DNA of 64,000 nucleotides, taken from contig NC_079974.1 of the NCBI RefSeq assembly GCF_029852145.1, positions 5,703,501 to 5,767,500 on the forward strand, in the 5' to 3' direction. Positions 1-11,314 of the stretch are shown one piece after another. The notes below the pieces were generated by a model that saw only the letters and a program-made list of their open reading frames with translations, had not been told where the DNA came from and made no database searches. The first letter of the stretch is position 1; each line of letters begins with the position of its first letter. The position numbers were made by a program, and so were the translations under genes. The DNA comes from Microplitis mediator (taxonomy: Eukaryota; Arthropoda; Insecta; Hymenoptera; Braconidae).

Positions 1-690
1 ACTCTCACATGTCACTCATACATGCTCACGGGACTCTACGATTCGCGCTCTCCCCACTAGTCTCAAACGGAGACGTTTCGAGATCCTCTGACTCTAAAGG
101 ATTAAATAATAGGATCACAGAAAATTGTGTAATTTATTTAATAAAAACGAAAATGTTGTGAAATAATGGAATTTTTGCAAGATTACGGAAAAACTCTGGT
201 ACCTAAATCAGACGATACTTAAGCCGATGAAGGACCTCGATAAAACCGGGATATTCTATGTTGATCATAGAAGAGAATGTTGGCATAGAAGCGTCTCGGG
301 TCTTAAAACATCATACGACAGGGAAAAATCTTAACAACGTTGGGTGACAGCCCGGGTGCAGAATAGACGGAGCAGCTGGACAAGAGGAGACTCGATCTTG
401 CTGAAAGGAGTCGCTCACGTGACGCCAGATGGGGTAAGCTCCTAGGATGGGCCCAATCGGCACTTATACCATCACCTCAGACTTGAAATTTGCAATAATT
501 TCATGCAGGTTTTGCTCAGACAGTACGACGGAACCTTTTGGTACCCCTAGCTCTCAAAACATAATTTGTAAATTTATTCTTAATAATATATTGACAATGT
601 TGATTTATGCCGCCTTTAACCAAAAATTAACATTATTTAAACATTTTATTTAGTTTATATTTATTTTATATAAAAAAAAATTTCACGCAT
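1..690. other. Conserved non-coding block, function unknown
   Basis: This stretch is kept almost unchanged in copy B at 22386-23075. A 68-codon open frame at 447-653 is preserved in both copies, but that is expected for recent duplicates and it has no recognisable domain. The GC-richer part (about 300-540) differs from its AT-rich surroundings and may be an old element or a non-coding exon. I see nothing that decides. Confidence 0.4.
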
Positions 691-1364
691 TCCGCATGAA
701 AAAACTTCATATCTGAAAAAATATATGAATTTTACAATGTGATATATTGCACAATATATAAAATAATATTTATATTTTCGCCATATTAATATATGATAAT
801 ATATTGAAAAAAATATATTGCTACAATATATTGATCATACACAGAAAAAAAGGATACCTTGGCGCAAGAAATTTTTTTTTAGCGCAAGAATATTTTTTGC
901 AATTTTGAATGAAAACGAAAATTTTCTTGGTTCAAGAAAAAAATTTTTTTAAATTTAGTCATCTTGGCATAAGATTTTTTTTTTATTCAACCGATATAAT
1001 ATATGTTTCTTGAAGTAAGAAATATTTTCTTAAAGTGAGAAAAATAAATATTTTGCCCCAATATATAATCAATTGTCAGAAAAGTAAAATATTCTTTGTT
1101 TAAGAATAATGTATTTTGAATCGAGATAATTTGTGACTCGAGTCAAGAATTGAAGGTACTCGACTCAATGGTAAGAAATATCTTGGTTCAAGTATTTTGT
1201 TGTGTTGCGGCGAGTAAGCGTAGACGTTTGAACCAACAGCAACTGCGTTCACGGCCCAACGCAAAAATTCTCTTGGGAACGCTAACTGTACGGCGGTAGT
1301 GTAGACTCTACGTTGTACAGTGTGCTTACTGCATATAGGTAAAGTAAACGAACGCTCAGGGAAT

Positions 1365-1437
1365 GATCGGATAGCATAACTGGTAAAGTTCTCGCGTGAT
1401 GCCGAATCGGTCTGGGTTCGATTCCTACCATGAGTAA
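1365..1437 (+). other. tRNA-like segment with A and B boxes
   Basis: An A box (TAGCATAACTGG, 1372-1383) and a B box (GGTTCGATTCC, 1415-1425) are correctly spaced for a Pol III internal promoter. The acceptor and T stems pair poorly, so this is a tRNA-derived relic or SINE-like module rather than a tRNA gene. Confidence 0.55.
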
Positions 1438-1877
1438 ACCATTTATTTTTTCTTCAGTTGTTCATAAACCATTAATCGAGGATGTTTATTTCTTATCCCC
1501 TCTACTGCCGTATCGTGATATTCTGAATATACACATATTATTTCCTGCTTCAAAACATTTAATATTTATACTAGGTTAAATTCACTCAAAAATATAGGAC
1601 GATATATTTTTTCAAGTAGAGTCATTTATATTCTTGAATCGAGACTACATTTTTTTAAGTCAAAAAAAAAAATCATCAATGGGAGAATTTTATGTCTTCC
1701 GTGAAGTAAATATTTGCATGATTCAAGAAAAGTTATTTTATTAAGTTAAGATTATAATTCATTTAAATCAAAATTAAAATTTTCTCATTACAATAGACCG
1801 TTGTCTTGAGTCGATAATGTAGTTTTCTCAAACTGAGAGTAAATGTTCTTCTGCCACGCAAAAAAAGTTCTTGGTTT

Positions 1878-2028
1878 CCCTGATTAAACAAAATGATTAA
1901 AAATGATTTCACACGTGAAATGTCCATAAGAGACAGGATTAGAAATGATTTGAAGGATTAAAAAGTATTTAAAATGATTAAAAAACAAATCATTTTAAAT
2001 ACTTTTTAATCATTTGTTTTAATCAGGG
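1878..2028. mobile_element. 151-bp element, CCCTGATTAAAC ends, TT duplication
   Basis: It begins CCCTGATTAAAC and ends in the complement, flanked by TT at 1876-1877 and 2029-2030. The body is AAATGATT words in both orientations. The reverse complement is nearly identical to 51060-51210, which is also exactly 151 bp but flanked by TA. Confidence 0.88.
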
Positions 2029-2419
2029 TTGAGATGTTGATATATATTGTGACAATTTACTATACTCACCAACCAAGACAGAAAAGTATCTTGTTTCGAT
2101 AGTTTTTTTTACTTAGTTGGAAACAAAATAAATTTGATTTAAAATAATTATTCTTGAATCAAGATGATTTAACTTGAATTAAAATTTAATTATTCTTGAC
2201 ACAATATTTTTATAGTATTAGTCGAAGAAAAAGTTCTCGGATTAAAAAAACCCAATTGCTCAGCCCAAGAATAAAAAAATGAAGGCAAAAATTATCTTGG
2301 GCCAAGTCAACCTTTTTTTCTGTGTATATTTATCAATATAAATTTTTTCATGTATGTTTAGCATATATATCTTGGTATATTTTATTATGATATATTGATA
2401 TATTGTATTGAAAGTAGTA

Positions 2420-2920
2420 CCCACCAAAAACAGATTCTCTGTAAAAAGTTGCGCCAAGTACACGTTCAAAATTAATTTTAGACTACATTGAAAATAATAT
2501 TCTTACAAAAAAAACTAAAATCATAAGAACACCAAGTACCTTAAATTTTTTTTAATTTATTAAAAAAAAAAAATTATCACTATAAAAATTAAAAAAAAAA
2601 AAAAATACTTGAACGTACTTGGTGTGCGCGGTTAAAGGCAGTTTAATATATTATTCAACTGTGAAACATTCAAAAGATATAACACGACCGAATAATTAAT
2701 TTTTTGCATAACGCACACCAAGTACGTTCAAGTATTTTTTTTTTTTTTTAATTTTTATAGTGATAATTTTTTTTTTTTAATAAATTAAAAAAAATTTAAG
2801 GTACTTGGTGTTCTTATGATTTTAGTTTTTTTTGTAAGAATATTATTTTCAATGTAGTCTAAAATTAATTTTGAACGTGTACTTGGCGCAACTTTTTACA
2901 GAGAATCTGTTTTTGGTGGG
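2420..2920. repeat. Long inverted repeat, two 209-bp arms
   Basis: The arms 2420-2628 and 2712-2920 are almost perfect complements around an 83-base loop. The outer ends read CCCACCAAAAACAG and CTGTTTTTGGTGGG. An inner motif, GCGCCAAGTAC, recurs inverted at the far end of the same copy-A-specific block (about 7380-7395). I could not define a target duplication. Confidence 0.85.
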
Positions 2921-3199
2921 ATTTCATTTCTTTTTGTAGAACAATTAATCGGTCTGAAATATTTTTAAAAAACAAATAAACGAATAACAATAAAACTGTT
3001 CTTAAGACACAGTTTATTATTTGTTCAACGATACTTAAATCTGATAGTCAATGACAACTATCCACATTATATTATGTATATACCTATATGCATAAACCGA
3101 ATCTGCAACTCATTTTTAAAAGTCAAATAAAAAATTAAAATTGCTTCTAAACTGATAGCAAGTTAACATTCATTAATTGTTCACATACTTTATGCAATT

Positions 3200-3430
3200 A
3201 GTTTGACATCAAGTCTTAGCTATGAAGTTTGCCGATTAATAATTTGAAGTTAAACTTTCAATCAACTTAACGTCATTATCTGACAGTAACGTCAGAAGTC
3301 AAATTGAATTCAAGTTACAGACAATCTACTGACAACTTAACCGCAACTTTTTGCTCTTAAACTTTTGCTGTTAAGTTGACTTCAGATTCTGGCCGTAGCT
3401 TGAAGTTAATTTGCGGTTATGGTGGCTATT
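3200..3430. repeat. Degenerate third copy of the CCCTGATAGCCAC family
   Basis: It shares long stretches with 3630-3992 and 6020-6382, including TCAACTTAACGTCATT and GAATTCAAGTTACAGACA. It ends in a degraded GTGGCTATTAGG terminus and has no clear left end. Confidence 0.6.
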
Positions 3431-3629
3431 AGGAAAGGAAACTTTTGTTAGGGTTTTTTTTCTAGTGACAAAAGTTACCTCTAAATTGATGAAAAATTAA
3501 CCGCAAATTTTTTTTCTGACTTTTGTTGTCAAATTGTAAGCGATTTCGGGCATAAAATTTCGGTCATTTCAATTGTCGAATTACTGTCGATTTCAAGCTA
3601 AAGTGGCTATTAGGAATAGTTGTCATTAA

Positions 3630-3992
3630 CCCTGATAACCACCTTATCTACAAATTAACTTCAAGCTAATGCCGTATTTTAAAGCCAACAAAAGAAAGTG
3701 TTGGAGAGCAAACAGTTACCTTTAAGTTGACAGTAAATTGTCTGTAACTTGAATTCAATTTGACTACAAGTGTTACTGTCAGACAATGACGTTAAGTTGA
3801 TTGGAAGTTTCACTTCAAATTGATGGCAAGTTTTTCTGTCAAATTACATTCAGATGACGGCAGTAAATTTGCATCAACTTGCACGCAATAATTGTCCAGC
3901 CGAGGCTTGCCAGAAACTTGTCGTTAAGTTAGCCGTAAATGTTTCACTACAGAATATGCTAAGCAATTATATTTAGAGTGTGGCTATCAGGG
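3630..3992. mobile_element. 363-bp element, CCCTGATAACCAC ends, AA duplication
   Basis: It starts CCCTGATAACCACC, ends GTGGCTATCAGGG, and is flanked by AA on both sides (3628-3629, 3993-3994). Its reverse complement matches 6020-6382, which is the same length. The body is rich in AACTTGAAGTTAA-type self-complementary words. Confidence 0.85.
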
Positions 3993-4169
3993 AACGTATG
4001 CCCGCTTTTGGAAAGTAAGTTAACAGAAAGTGTTGCCGGAAAGGTATAGGGAGAACCTCCGATAGCTGAATTGCTTCCGAATTCATAACAAATTACCATC
4101 AAAGGATTCGACACTAATTTTCGGCGGTCAATGTGACGTCAAATTCTGGCGAGGCTTTCTGTCAACTAA

Positions 4170-4312
4170 GGGCCAGTTTTTCAAACCGAGTTGATTTTTA
4201 TCCGGGTTTTAATTAATATTGCTAGTATACCTATATATTAATAATATATAGATATACCAGCAATGATAATTAAAACCCGGATAAAAATAAACTCGGATTG
4301 AAAAACTGGCCC
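4170..4312. mobile_element. Palindromic MITE, PIF/Harbinger-like, TAA duplication
   Basis: The inverted ends GGGCCAGTTTTTCAA and TTGAAAAACTGGCCC enclose an almost fully palindromic 143-bp body. TAA flanks both sides (4167-4169, 4313-4315). A TWA target with a GG-starting terminus is typical of PIF/Harbinger MITEs. Confidence 0.75.
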
Positions 4313-4319
4313 TAAATGA

Positions 4320-5490
4320 CATAAGTGAAGTGATCTTAAGCTGTGTCCCGCCTAAGGATCCAGAAATTGCCATAAAGTTAATGTAGATTTTGATTGTTTT
4401 TGGTTTGAACTCTAGCGCGGCAGGAATTAAAAAAAATAAAGAACATACTAATGTATAAGTTTGAGTGGATAATAATGATTACAGTATAAACTTGTATGAA
4501 ACAGTACTAATTATTGAAAAATGAGGAAAAGTTATAAATTATTTAGGCTTATATAATGACAAAATAAATGATTTGATTAAGTAAATCGAAAAATTGAATC
4601 CATAAGATGGATTATTTTCTTAATTATTAATGTACTAGCACATGATAAAAATCAATTCATACACTAATCAAATAATAACTCAATTTAAATTCATAAATTC
4701 ATTCAAATATGCACTTTTTTTTTTTAGTTCAATAGTTCATTATTGGGTTGAATTTCAATACATCCTAAATATATTTATAAATAAAGGAAATAATCCTACA
4801 TTATTGTCATACCTTTAATACATCAATTCTATACTTGAAATTAATTACGTTATAGATTAAGTCCAATTACATAAAGAAGTTGATCGGGTGTATAACGAGA
4901 TTATTAATTAATTAGTTCAGATGTTTAAACATTTTTATGAAAAATATAATTATTAAATTAAAAGAATAAATAAAAAATCTAATATAAATTTAGGTCATGA
5001 AAATTTCTACTTAACAAAAATTATATTTTGGTGTCGATACTTTTATATGTATCTTGTTAATTATTTGCTGTCAACAGGATTAAATAAACATTTTAAATAA
5101 GTAATTTTTTATGAAAAAGACATATATTTATTATGAATTGTAGGTACAATAATAATTATTATACATACATATTTTTTTTTATTCATCTTAAACATATTAT
5201 CAGATAAATATTCAAAATTAACAAAGATGTATACAAACAATATATGTTACATATACTTGTTTTTGATGGAAATTCCATGTTTATAAATTCGAAATTTTTT
5301 TTTAATTGAACGAAAACAATTTTTTAATTCACAGGTACACAATAATTATAGAGACAATTAAGTATTTATTACTCATATTAGCTGCTAGACGTATAGACAC
5401 ACGTAAACATTCATAATTTAGCCTACTTCGAGTAGTTATAGCTTTAGCCACCAGTTGGCGTATCAGAATTCTAAGTTTCCCAATATTGAC
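4320..5490. other. AT-rich stretch without recognised feature
   Basis: I see no coding frame, RNA gene or clear repeat here beyond poly-A/T runs. It lies inside the copy-A-specific block. Confidence 0.5.
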
Positions 5491-5764
5491 TAAAAAAAAA
5501 TCGGTCTATCGGTTGACCCTGCGGGCGAGTTGAACTTGGGCAGCAAATTTCAGGTAATTTCAACGTCAAATTACTGTCAATTTCTACCTAGAGTGGCTTT
5601 AGGGTCATTGCAACGGAATGAGGATATATCCTGATAACGACTTTAGCAAAAAATTGTCGTACACTTGGAAATCTAACTAGACCAATCCGGTGGCGAGAAT
5701 GATCTCTCTAGATCTCTAGCTTTCTAGATGATCAACATTCTAACTCAAAACTTGATGTGAAACA

Positions 5765-5966
5765 TTTGACATCTCGATGAGGTCTAGTACGCAAAAAGTG
5801 TCATTTCAATTCATTGCTCTCTCCCACACATAAAATCACATATAAACTTGGTATAAAACAGCTATAATTTCACGTCAATTGTACACGTTATTTTACGTGT
5901 ATGATATGAGAGCTAAAAGTTAGACTGATATTTTTTATATATACTGTAGTCATCGAGATGTCAAAA
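5765..5966. repeat. Short inverted-repeat element, TTTGACATCTCGATGA ends
   Basis: TTTGACATCTCGATGA at 5765 is mirrored by TCATCGAGATGTCAAA ending at about 5966. The body has no coding potential. The target duplication is unclear. Confidence 0.55.
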
Positions 5967-6019
5967 GTATCATTTCAATTTCGGAGCTGATACTGTGGTA
6001 TCCTAGATTGCTGCGGAAT

Positions 6020-6382
6020 CCCTGATAGCCACACTTTAAAGATAATTGTTTAGCAAGTTCTGCAGTGAAACATTTACGGCTAACTTAACGACAAATTTCT
6101 GGCAAGCCTTGGCTGGAGAATACTTACGTGCAAGTTGATGCAAATTTAACACCGTCATCTGAATGTAATTTGATAGAAAAACTTGCCGTTAATTTGAAGT
6201 GAAACTCAATCAACTTAACGTCATTGACTGGCAGTAATACTTGTAATCAAATTGAATTCAAGGTACAGACAATTTACTGTCAACTTAAAGGTAACTGGTT
6301 GCTCTCCAACACTTTCCTTAAAGTTGGCTTTAGAATACAGCAGTAGCTTGAAGTTAAGTTGTGGATAAAGTGGCTATCAGGG
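6020..6382. mobile_element. 363-bp element, CCCTGATAGCCAC ends
   Basis: This is the inverted sister of 3630-3992, at identical length. The flanks are AT on the left and GT on the right, so the 2-bp duplication is imperfect here. Confidence 0.82.
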
Positions 6383-6401
6383 GTGAATTTTAAAATTTCT
6401 G

Positions 6402-6544
6402 CCCGGGAAAAAATGTTTTTATAAAATTTTATTATACACAAAATGGCCTGGTAATATTTTATAAAATTTTGCTGTGAAATCTTATAAAATCTTACAAAAT
6501 TTTACAAAATTGTATAAAATTTTATAAAAACATTTTTTCCCGGG
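6402..6544. mobile_element. 143-bp element, CCCGGGAAAAAATG ends, TG duplication
   Basis: The ends CCCGGGAAAAAATG and CATTTTTTCCCGGG are flanked by TG at 6400-6401 and 6545-6546. The body is TTTTATAAAATTTTA words. The same terminus caps the quite different GATCAGGCCTGA elements at 32436 and 44976. Confidence 0.88.
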
Positions 6545-6919
6545 TGAACAAATTTTTCTTCAATATAACAGTTAATATACGTCAACTTCTGTTGTTTAGT
6601 ATTTTAACTACATCATTAGTGTGAAATACAGTGCAAATGACAGAGAGTTTACCACAAATCTTGCTCTTTACCTTTTTTATCGTCATTTTGCCGTCAAATG
6701 TAGGGTATTAATTTCGGGCAAGCTAAGTTTTCAACTTGATGATGTCCTCACTTTCCCCAAAGCGACTCGGTCTGCAAGTTGACGTCAACTTGCTCAAAAT
6801 GTACATCTGACGTAAAACAGCAAAAGATTTGCAGTGAGATTTTTTGTCAAGTTGCACTGTATATTGCACTCAACTAGTATTCAGAAAAATAAAAAACAGA
6901 ACTTGACGTGTAATTGCTA

Positions 6920-7084
6920 TTAAATCGAAGGAGAAGAATTTAGCTGGAAAGTAAGCATAAGCTAACTTCATGTCATCAAGTGTAACATGAAGGTAGCCAA
7001 TTAAATCGAAGGAGAAGAATTTAAAGCTGGAAAGTAAGCATAAGCTAACTTCATATCATCAAGTGTAACATGAAGGTAGCCAAT
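6920..7084. repeat. Tandem duplication, two units of about 81 bp
   Basis: TTAAATCGAAGGAGAAG begins at 6920 and again at 7001. The units differ by a 2-base insertion and a few substitutions. Confidence 0.85.
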
Positions 7085-8179
7085 AGCCGAAAATTCGTCT
7101 TATCGTAGTAATTTCTTCGTTAGATCCGAAAAACGGGGGCATTAAAATTTTGTAATTTTTAATTTTTTATTAAATTAACAAAAACAGTTTAAATTTATGA
7201 AAATTAAATAGGAATATAATAATTATGAATAACTGAACTAATATTATAGGCTGACAAAGCCCAATAATTTATTAATTTGGATTTAAAATATGAGTGAGGT
7301 TAAAGTGACATATGGTTCGAGAATAGAGACACGGTCGTCTCACACCGACGCGACACACATGTTGTACATGTTTGGAACGCGTACTTGGCGCGAGACACTA
7401 CCGTGTCTCCGGATCTTTGTTAATATACAGTATGATGTATATTTTTTATATAAGTTTTCCAGTATATTGCAAAATATATAGTACTATACATATTTTTCGT
7501 ACTATGGTATGTTACATAGCAAAAACCATGCATTTCAGTTTGCAATTTTCATTTCTATGCTATTAGGCAGCTTTAAAAAAATATAGGTGTATAAAGACTA
7601 TAATTTTCAATATATCGAGAAAAAAATAATTTTTTATCTATTGGAAAATTATACCATAAACCATAGATTTAAACATATAAGTTCTTCCATATACGATCAA
7701 TTATATACAGACAATATATCACAAATTATATGAGTCAAAATATATGTAAATTTTATGATACTGTACTTTATAAATTACATATATACCATCCATATATGAC
7801 AAAAATACATTGAGAATTATATGAGATTATATATATAGAGAAATATAAAACATTATATGAAAAGAAATATATTATTAAAAATATATACTCCAATATATGT
7901 AAAAAAAAGGCCATTCGGCAGCCGAAATGGAAGGTAGATTTTCCAATTAATCTATATAAAAAGTTTCATACATACATATCTTGTGATACATGTTAGTGTA
8001 TAGTCATGATATGAAATTAGGCTCGTTTTCTAAGAGTAAGAGTAAAAAAAGACAACGACTATTTTCGATAGAGAACTTCAGATAGTTGGTTTGACAAAAC
8101 ATTATATAGGTAATTTACTAAACTAACCTTCACGTAAACAAAGTATAGAAATTTTAATTAGTATGAGATCATAATTGTA

Positions 8180-9242
8180 ATGACTATTACGATGGCAAGA
8201 TCAGTTATAATTATAGGACGTACAGGTACGATTGAAACAGCATAAATAATAAAAAAAATACTTTTAAAATATAAAATAGCAGTGAAATTTACAGGTTATT
8301 TTGTTCACACTATAATACAACTGACAAAATTGTATTATAATGGGAAATGCATAAGTTATGTGAAATGAAAACCATATTTTCAACATTTTTTGATTCCATT
8401 AAAATTTTTAAGGCTATCAAATTATTGGAAGAAATGGTCAAAACATTAAGTTTAAGGTCTTTAATTAAAGCTTATCAGACAATCTTTCAAATAATTTTTA
8501 CTGGAGTTGTCTATCAGTTTTAGTTTTAATGTTATATGAACTTCAACAGTGAATAAAAACTGATTTTTTCGAAAACTCGTGGAAATTTCAAACAGCCATA
8601 ACTTCACAACTATTCAAACGATTCAGCCCATCTTTGAACTTGATCAAGATAATCGCCTATAGAATAAGTGTGAAAAATTTCATTAAGATCCGATAAGAAC
8701 TGTAGGTGCAATCGTAATGACAAGACCAGTTATAATCATACGTCGTAGAGGTACATTTGATACATCATAAGTAATAAAAGAAATGCTTTTAAAATATAAA
8801 ATAGCTGTGAAATTTACAGGTTATTTTGTGCACAATAAAATACAACTGACGAAATTTGATTATAATGGGAAATGCATAAATGATGTTGAATGAACACCAT
8901 ATTTAAAACATTTTTTGATTCCATTAAAATTTTCAAGGCTATCAAATTATTTGAAGAAATGGTCAAAACATCAAGTTTAAGGTCATAAATTAAAGCTTAT
9001 TAGACAAGCTTTCAAATACTTTTTACGGAAATCATCTATGAGTTTTAGTTTTAAAGTTATATGAACTTGAAAGTGGATAAAATGTTTTTTTTTTGAAAAA
9101 TCGTGGGAATTTGAAACAGCCATATCTTCTAAACTAATCGAACGATTTAGCCCATCTCCGAACTTAACCGTGGTAATCGCTCATAGAATAAGTGTAAAAA
9201 ATTTCATTAGCACCCGATAAGGATTCTAGGCGCAATCGTGTT
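8180..9242. repeat. Tandem duplication, two units of about 526 bp
   Basis: AGTTATAATxATA recurs at 8202 and 8728, and the units align throughout. No coding frame is present. This block (about 7908-9427) is absent from copy B. A (TA)n run follows at about 9262-9290. Confidence 0.8.
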
Positions 9243-9978
9243 CTCAAAACTTGGTTCTATTACATATATATATATATATATATATATACATACATATATA
9301 AATTTTTCAACGAATGGTATTTTCGAACTCTACTCAACTAACTATGATAGGTTGTGACAAAATTCCTTGAAAAATCGACCATGCGGACAAATACAATACC
9401 TAGATTTTTAAAAAAATCTACCTAAAACATATATTCGTGAATATATATTTTTGCAGCCATATATTTATCACATATTCACCATATATATTTTTAACAATAT
9501 ATAACTTTTCCATGCGGGGAACTCAAATATTAATTTTTCCTGTATAAACAATAAATTTTAATATTTATTCTATAGTTATTTGCGTTTGAATTACAAGTTA
9601 AAGAATTACTATTTAGAATGATAATATTTACTAATGATTTTATCATTATATTATTTGTCGGCTCTTAATGTACACAGTTTATTTATTTCCGTGTACTTTA
9701 ATTTTCAGAAAATTTTAAATTCATTATTTGAGACTTCCACATAAATATTCAATTACGTACTTAAATATTCGCCATCAGGTCTTGAGTTGTTCACAGAAAA
9801 ATTAATTACGTTCACACCTGAATATTCAAACCCTAATGACCATAATATTTTGAGTCATTAGTCTAATGACCTTTTCTACCTCAGGTAAATTTCTTCAGCC
9901 CCAAACTATTAGTTTCTAATTACCCCCATATCCATTGTTGTGACAATTGCACTAGGACAAAATCTTAAACTGCTTTGT

Positions 9979-9994
9979 TATAAAATCCTATAAA
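9979..9994 (+). promoter_or_regulatory. Putative TATA boxes upstream of cyclin copy A
   Basis: Two TATAAA motifs (9979-9984 and 9989-9994) lie about 190 bp before the start codon. They are preserved in copy B. The first is kept in the inverted copy (19662-19667, complement), which suggests all three carry the same upstream region. Confidence 0.35.
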
Positions 9995-10180
9995 TATCAG
10001 AGTCTTGTCAATATTTTTTCACTTTATTCTCGAACTCCATACCCGACAGTTCGTCTGAGAATATATTAAAATTTACGGAAAAAACAAAATTGTGTTATTT
10101 CAAAGTGCGTAAGCTGTTTCAGTATAAAGTACGAAAGTTAACAGTGAAGTTCGATAGATCCTGAAAAATTTTGTATAAAA

Positions 10181-11314
10181 ATGGCGCAAAAGTGGTATTT
10201 GAACAAAGAAGAGCTGAAGAACTCTCCAAGCTTCAAGGATGGTATCAGCGCGGAGAAGGAATTAGACTATAAACAACAAGCCGCTTACTTAATAAATGAT
10301 TTAGGCAAGCGGCTTAAATTATCAGAAGTTTGTGTACATACTGCCATAGTGTACATGCGCAGATTTTTCATTCACCATTCATTGGCCAAGTTTCATCGTT
10401 ATGAAGTTGCAACGGCGGCAATTTTTGTGGCGGCAAAGGTTGAAGAAGAGCCACAAAAATCGAAGGAGGTAATAAGTGCTCTTCATATCTGTTTGAAGAA
10501 AACCAGGGATCAACAACTGGACACTACGACTGCCGAGTTCCAGGAGAATGTCAAAGCACTCATAGTAAATGAGCGTATTCTTCTAGCAACACTGGGATTT
10601 AAGATGGGAGTTAATCACCCTCATCATTACATCACGGAATTCTGCAGAGAAATAAAAGCTTGCAAACAACTATGCAAGATTTTTCTGCAGATGGCGAACT
10701 ACACGTTACAGATGACATCAATGTGCCTGAAGTACAAACCGGCAGTTGTGGCGTCGTATTGTATTTATTTCACCATCCAATCGTCGCAGTGGAAGATTCC
10801 CGAAATCATAGATGGGAATCTTTGGTTTTGGCTGCTCGATACAAAAGTGACCTTCGATCTGCTGATAAAGATGGACAGGGAATTCAAAGAAGTCTTAAAT
10901 AAACTGTCACCGAAAATACAAAAACGCGTGATGTGTTTATTTAAAAATCCACCTGTCCGAATTAACTCAATGAATCGGATTGTGACAAGCTCCAGTTCAT
11001 CGGCTCAAGAAAGTGTTTCCACTAAAACTGAATTGAAGCAATCAAGTTCTCGGCAGAAAATCAGCTATCAGGAGTATCGTGATAGACTGATGAAGAAAAA
11101 ATGTGCGGATTCAGATGGGTCCTCGACATCTTTACCTCAAGCTGCTGGAGAAGTACAAGAGAATTCGGTTGGAAGTACCTGTCAATTTGCACCAGCAACT
11201 GCAAAGAGTCAGGAAATAACAATCGAAGTCCTAGATGACTACATCCGTAAGCGTGAGAGTTGTCATGATATGGGCAGCATTTATTGTTCTTCTAAAAAAC
11301 GTAAGCTAGAATAG
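10181..11314 (+). CDS. CycT: Cyclin T-like protein, intronless, copy A
   Basis: Single-exon 377-codon gene. The N-terminal two thirds is a cyclin T-type double cyclin box: a KWYLNKEELKNSPS opening (residues 4-17), HTAIVYMRRFF (53-63), the AAKVEEEPQK motif (84-93), NHPHHY (145-150) and DGNLWFWLLD (211-220). In the family, these folds bind CDK9 to form P-TEFb, the kinase that releases paused RNA polymerase II in the nucleus. The protein ends in a basic KKRKLE tail, a likely nuclear signal. It is far shorter than typical cyclin T (more than 700 residues in human and fly), lacking the long C-terminal extension, and has no introns. It may be a retro-derived or specialised paralog. Start chosen at the first ATG, conserved in all copies. 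CDK9 binding here is inferred, not shown. Confidence 0.9.
   Translation: MAQKWYLNKEELKNSPSFKDGISAEKELDYKQQAAYLINDLGKRLKLSEVCVHTAIVYMRRFFIHHSLAKFHRYEVATAAIFVAAKVEEEPQKSKEVISALHICLKKTRDQQLDTTTAEFQENVKALIVNERILLATLGFKMGVNHPHHYITEFCREIKACKQLCKIFLQMANYTLQMTSMCLKYKPAVVASYCIYFTIQSSQWKIPEIIDGNLWFWLLDTKVTFDLLIKMDREFKEVLNKLSPKIQKRVMCLFKNPPVRINSMNRIVTSSSSSAQESVSTKTELKQSSSRQKISYQEYRDRLMKKKCADSDGSSTSLPQAAGEVQENSVGSTCQFAPATAKSQEITIEVLDDYIRKRESCHDMGSIYCSSKKRKLE

Larger units (their letters stand above)
840..2324. mobile_element. Non-autonomous element with CACAGAAAAAAAGG inverted ends, TA duplication
   Basis: The ends are CACAGAAAAAAAGG and CCTTTTTTTCTGTG, flanked by TA at 838-839 and 2325-2326. The body repeats a CTTGG...CCAAG word in both orientations and has no coding frame. 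Copy B of the duplication has the empty site with a single TA at 23210-23211, which fixes both boundaries. A tRNA-like segment (1365-1437) and a second element (1878-2028) lie inside it. A shorter relative is at 50393-50636. Confidence 0.85.
2420..7413. other. 5-kb block present only in copy A
   Basis: Copy B joins the equivalents of 2419 and 7414 directly. The block starts with the long inverted repeat and contains several smaller inserted elements. No coding frame of note is present. It could be a composite insertion in copy A or a deletion in copy B. The shared GCGCCAAGTAC motif near both ends mildly favours insertion. Confidence 0.7.
691..9518. mobile_element. AT-rich CCGCATG-ended element, interrupted by three insertions
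   Basis: The left end reads TCCGCATGAAAAAAC and the right end is CTTTTCCATGCGGG, an imperfect inverted pair. The uninterrupted counterpart is 23076-23873 in copy B, about 800 bp, with a body of ATATATTG-type words. In copy A it is split by the blocks 840-2324, 2420-7413 and about 7908-9427. Confidence 0.5.

Noticed and set aside
1365..1437. Functional tRNA gene
   Set aside because: A and B boxes are good, but the acceptor and T stems do not pair and it lies within a mobile element. The same applies to 28703, 32618, 46041 and 58945.
6018..6384. Exact 2-bp duplication for the 6020-6382 element
   Set aside because: The flanks are AT and GT, one base apart, so I do not count it as a perfect duplication.
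10660..10902. 80-codon frame overlapping the cyclin gene (also at 25001)
   Set aside because: Out-of-frame shadow of the cyclin CDS, identical in both copies only because the DNA is.
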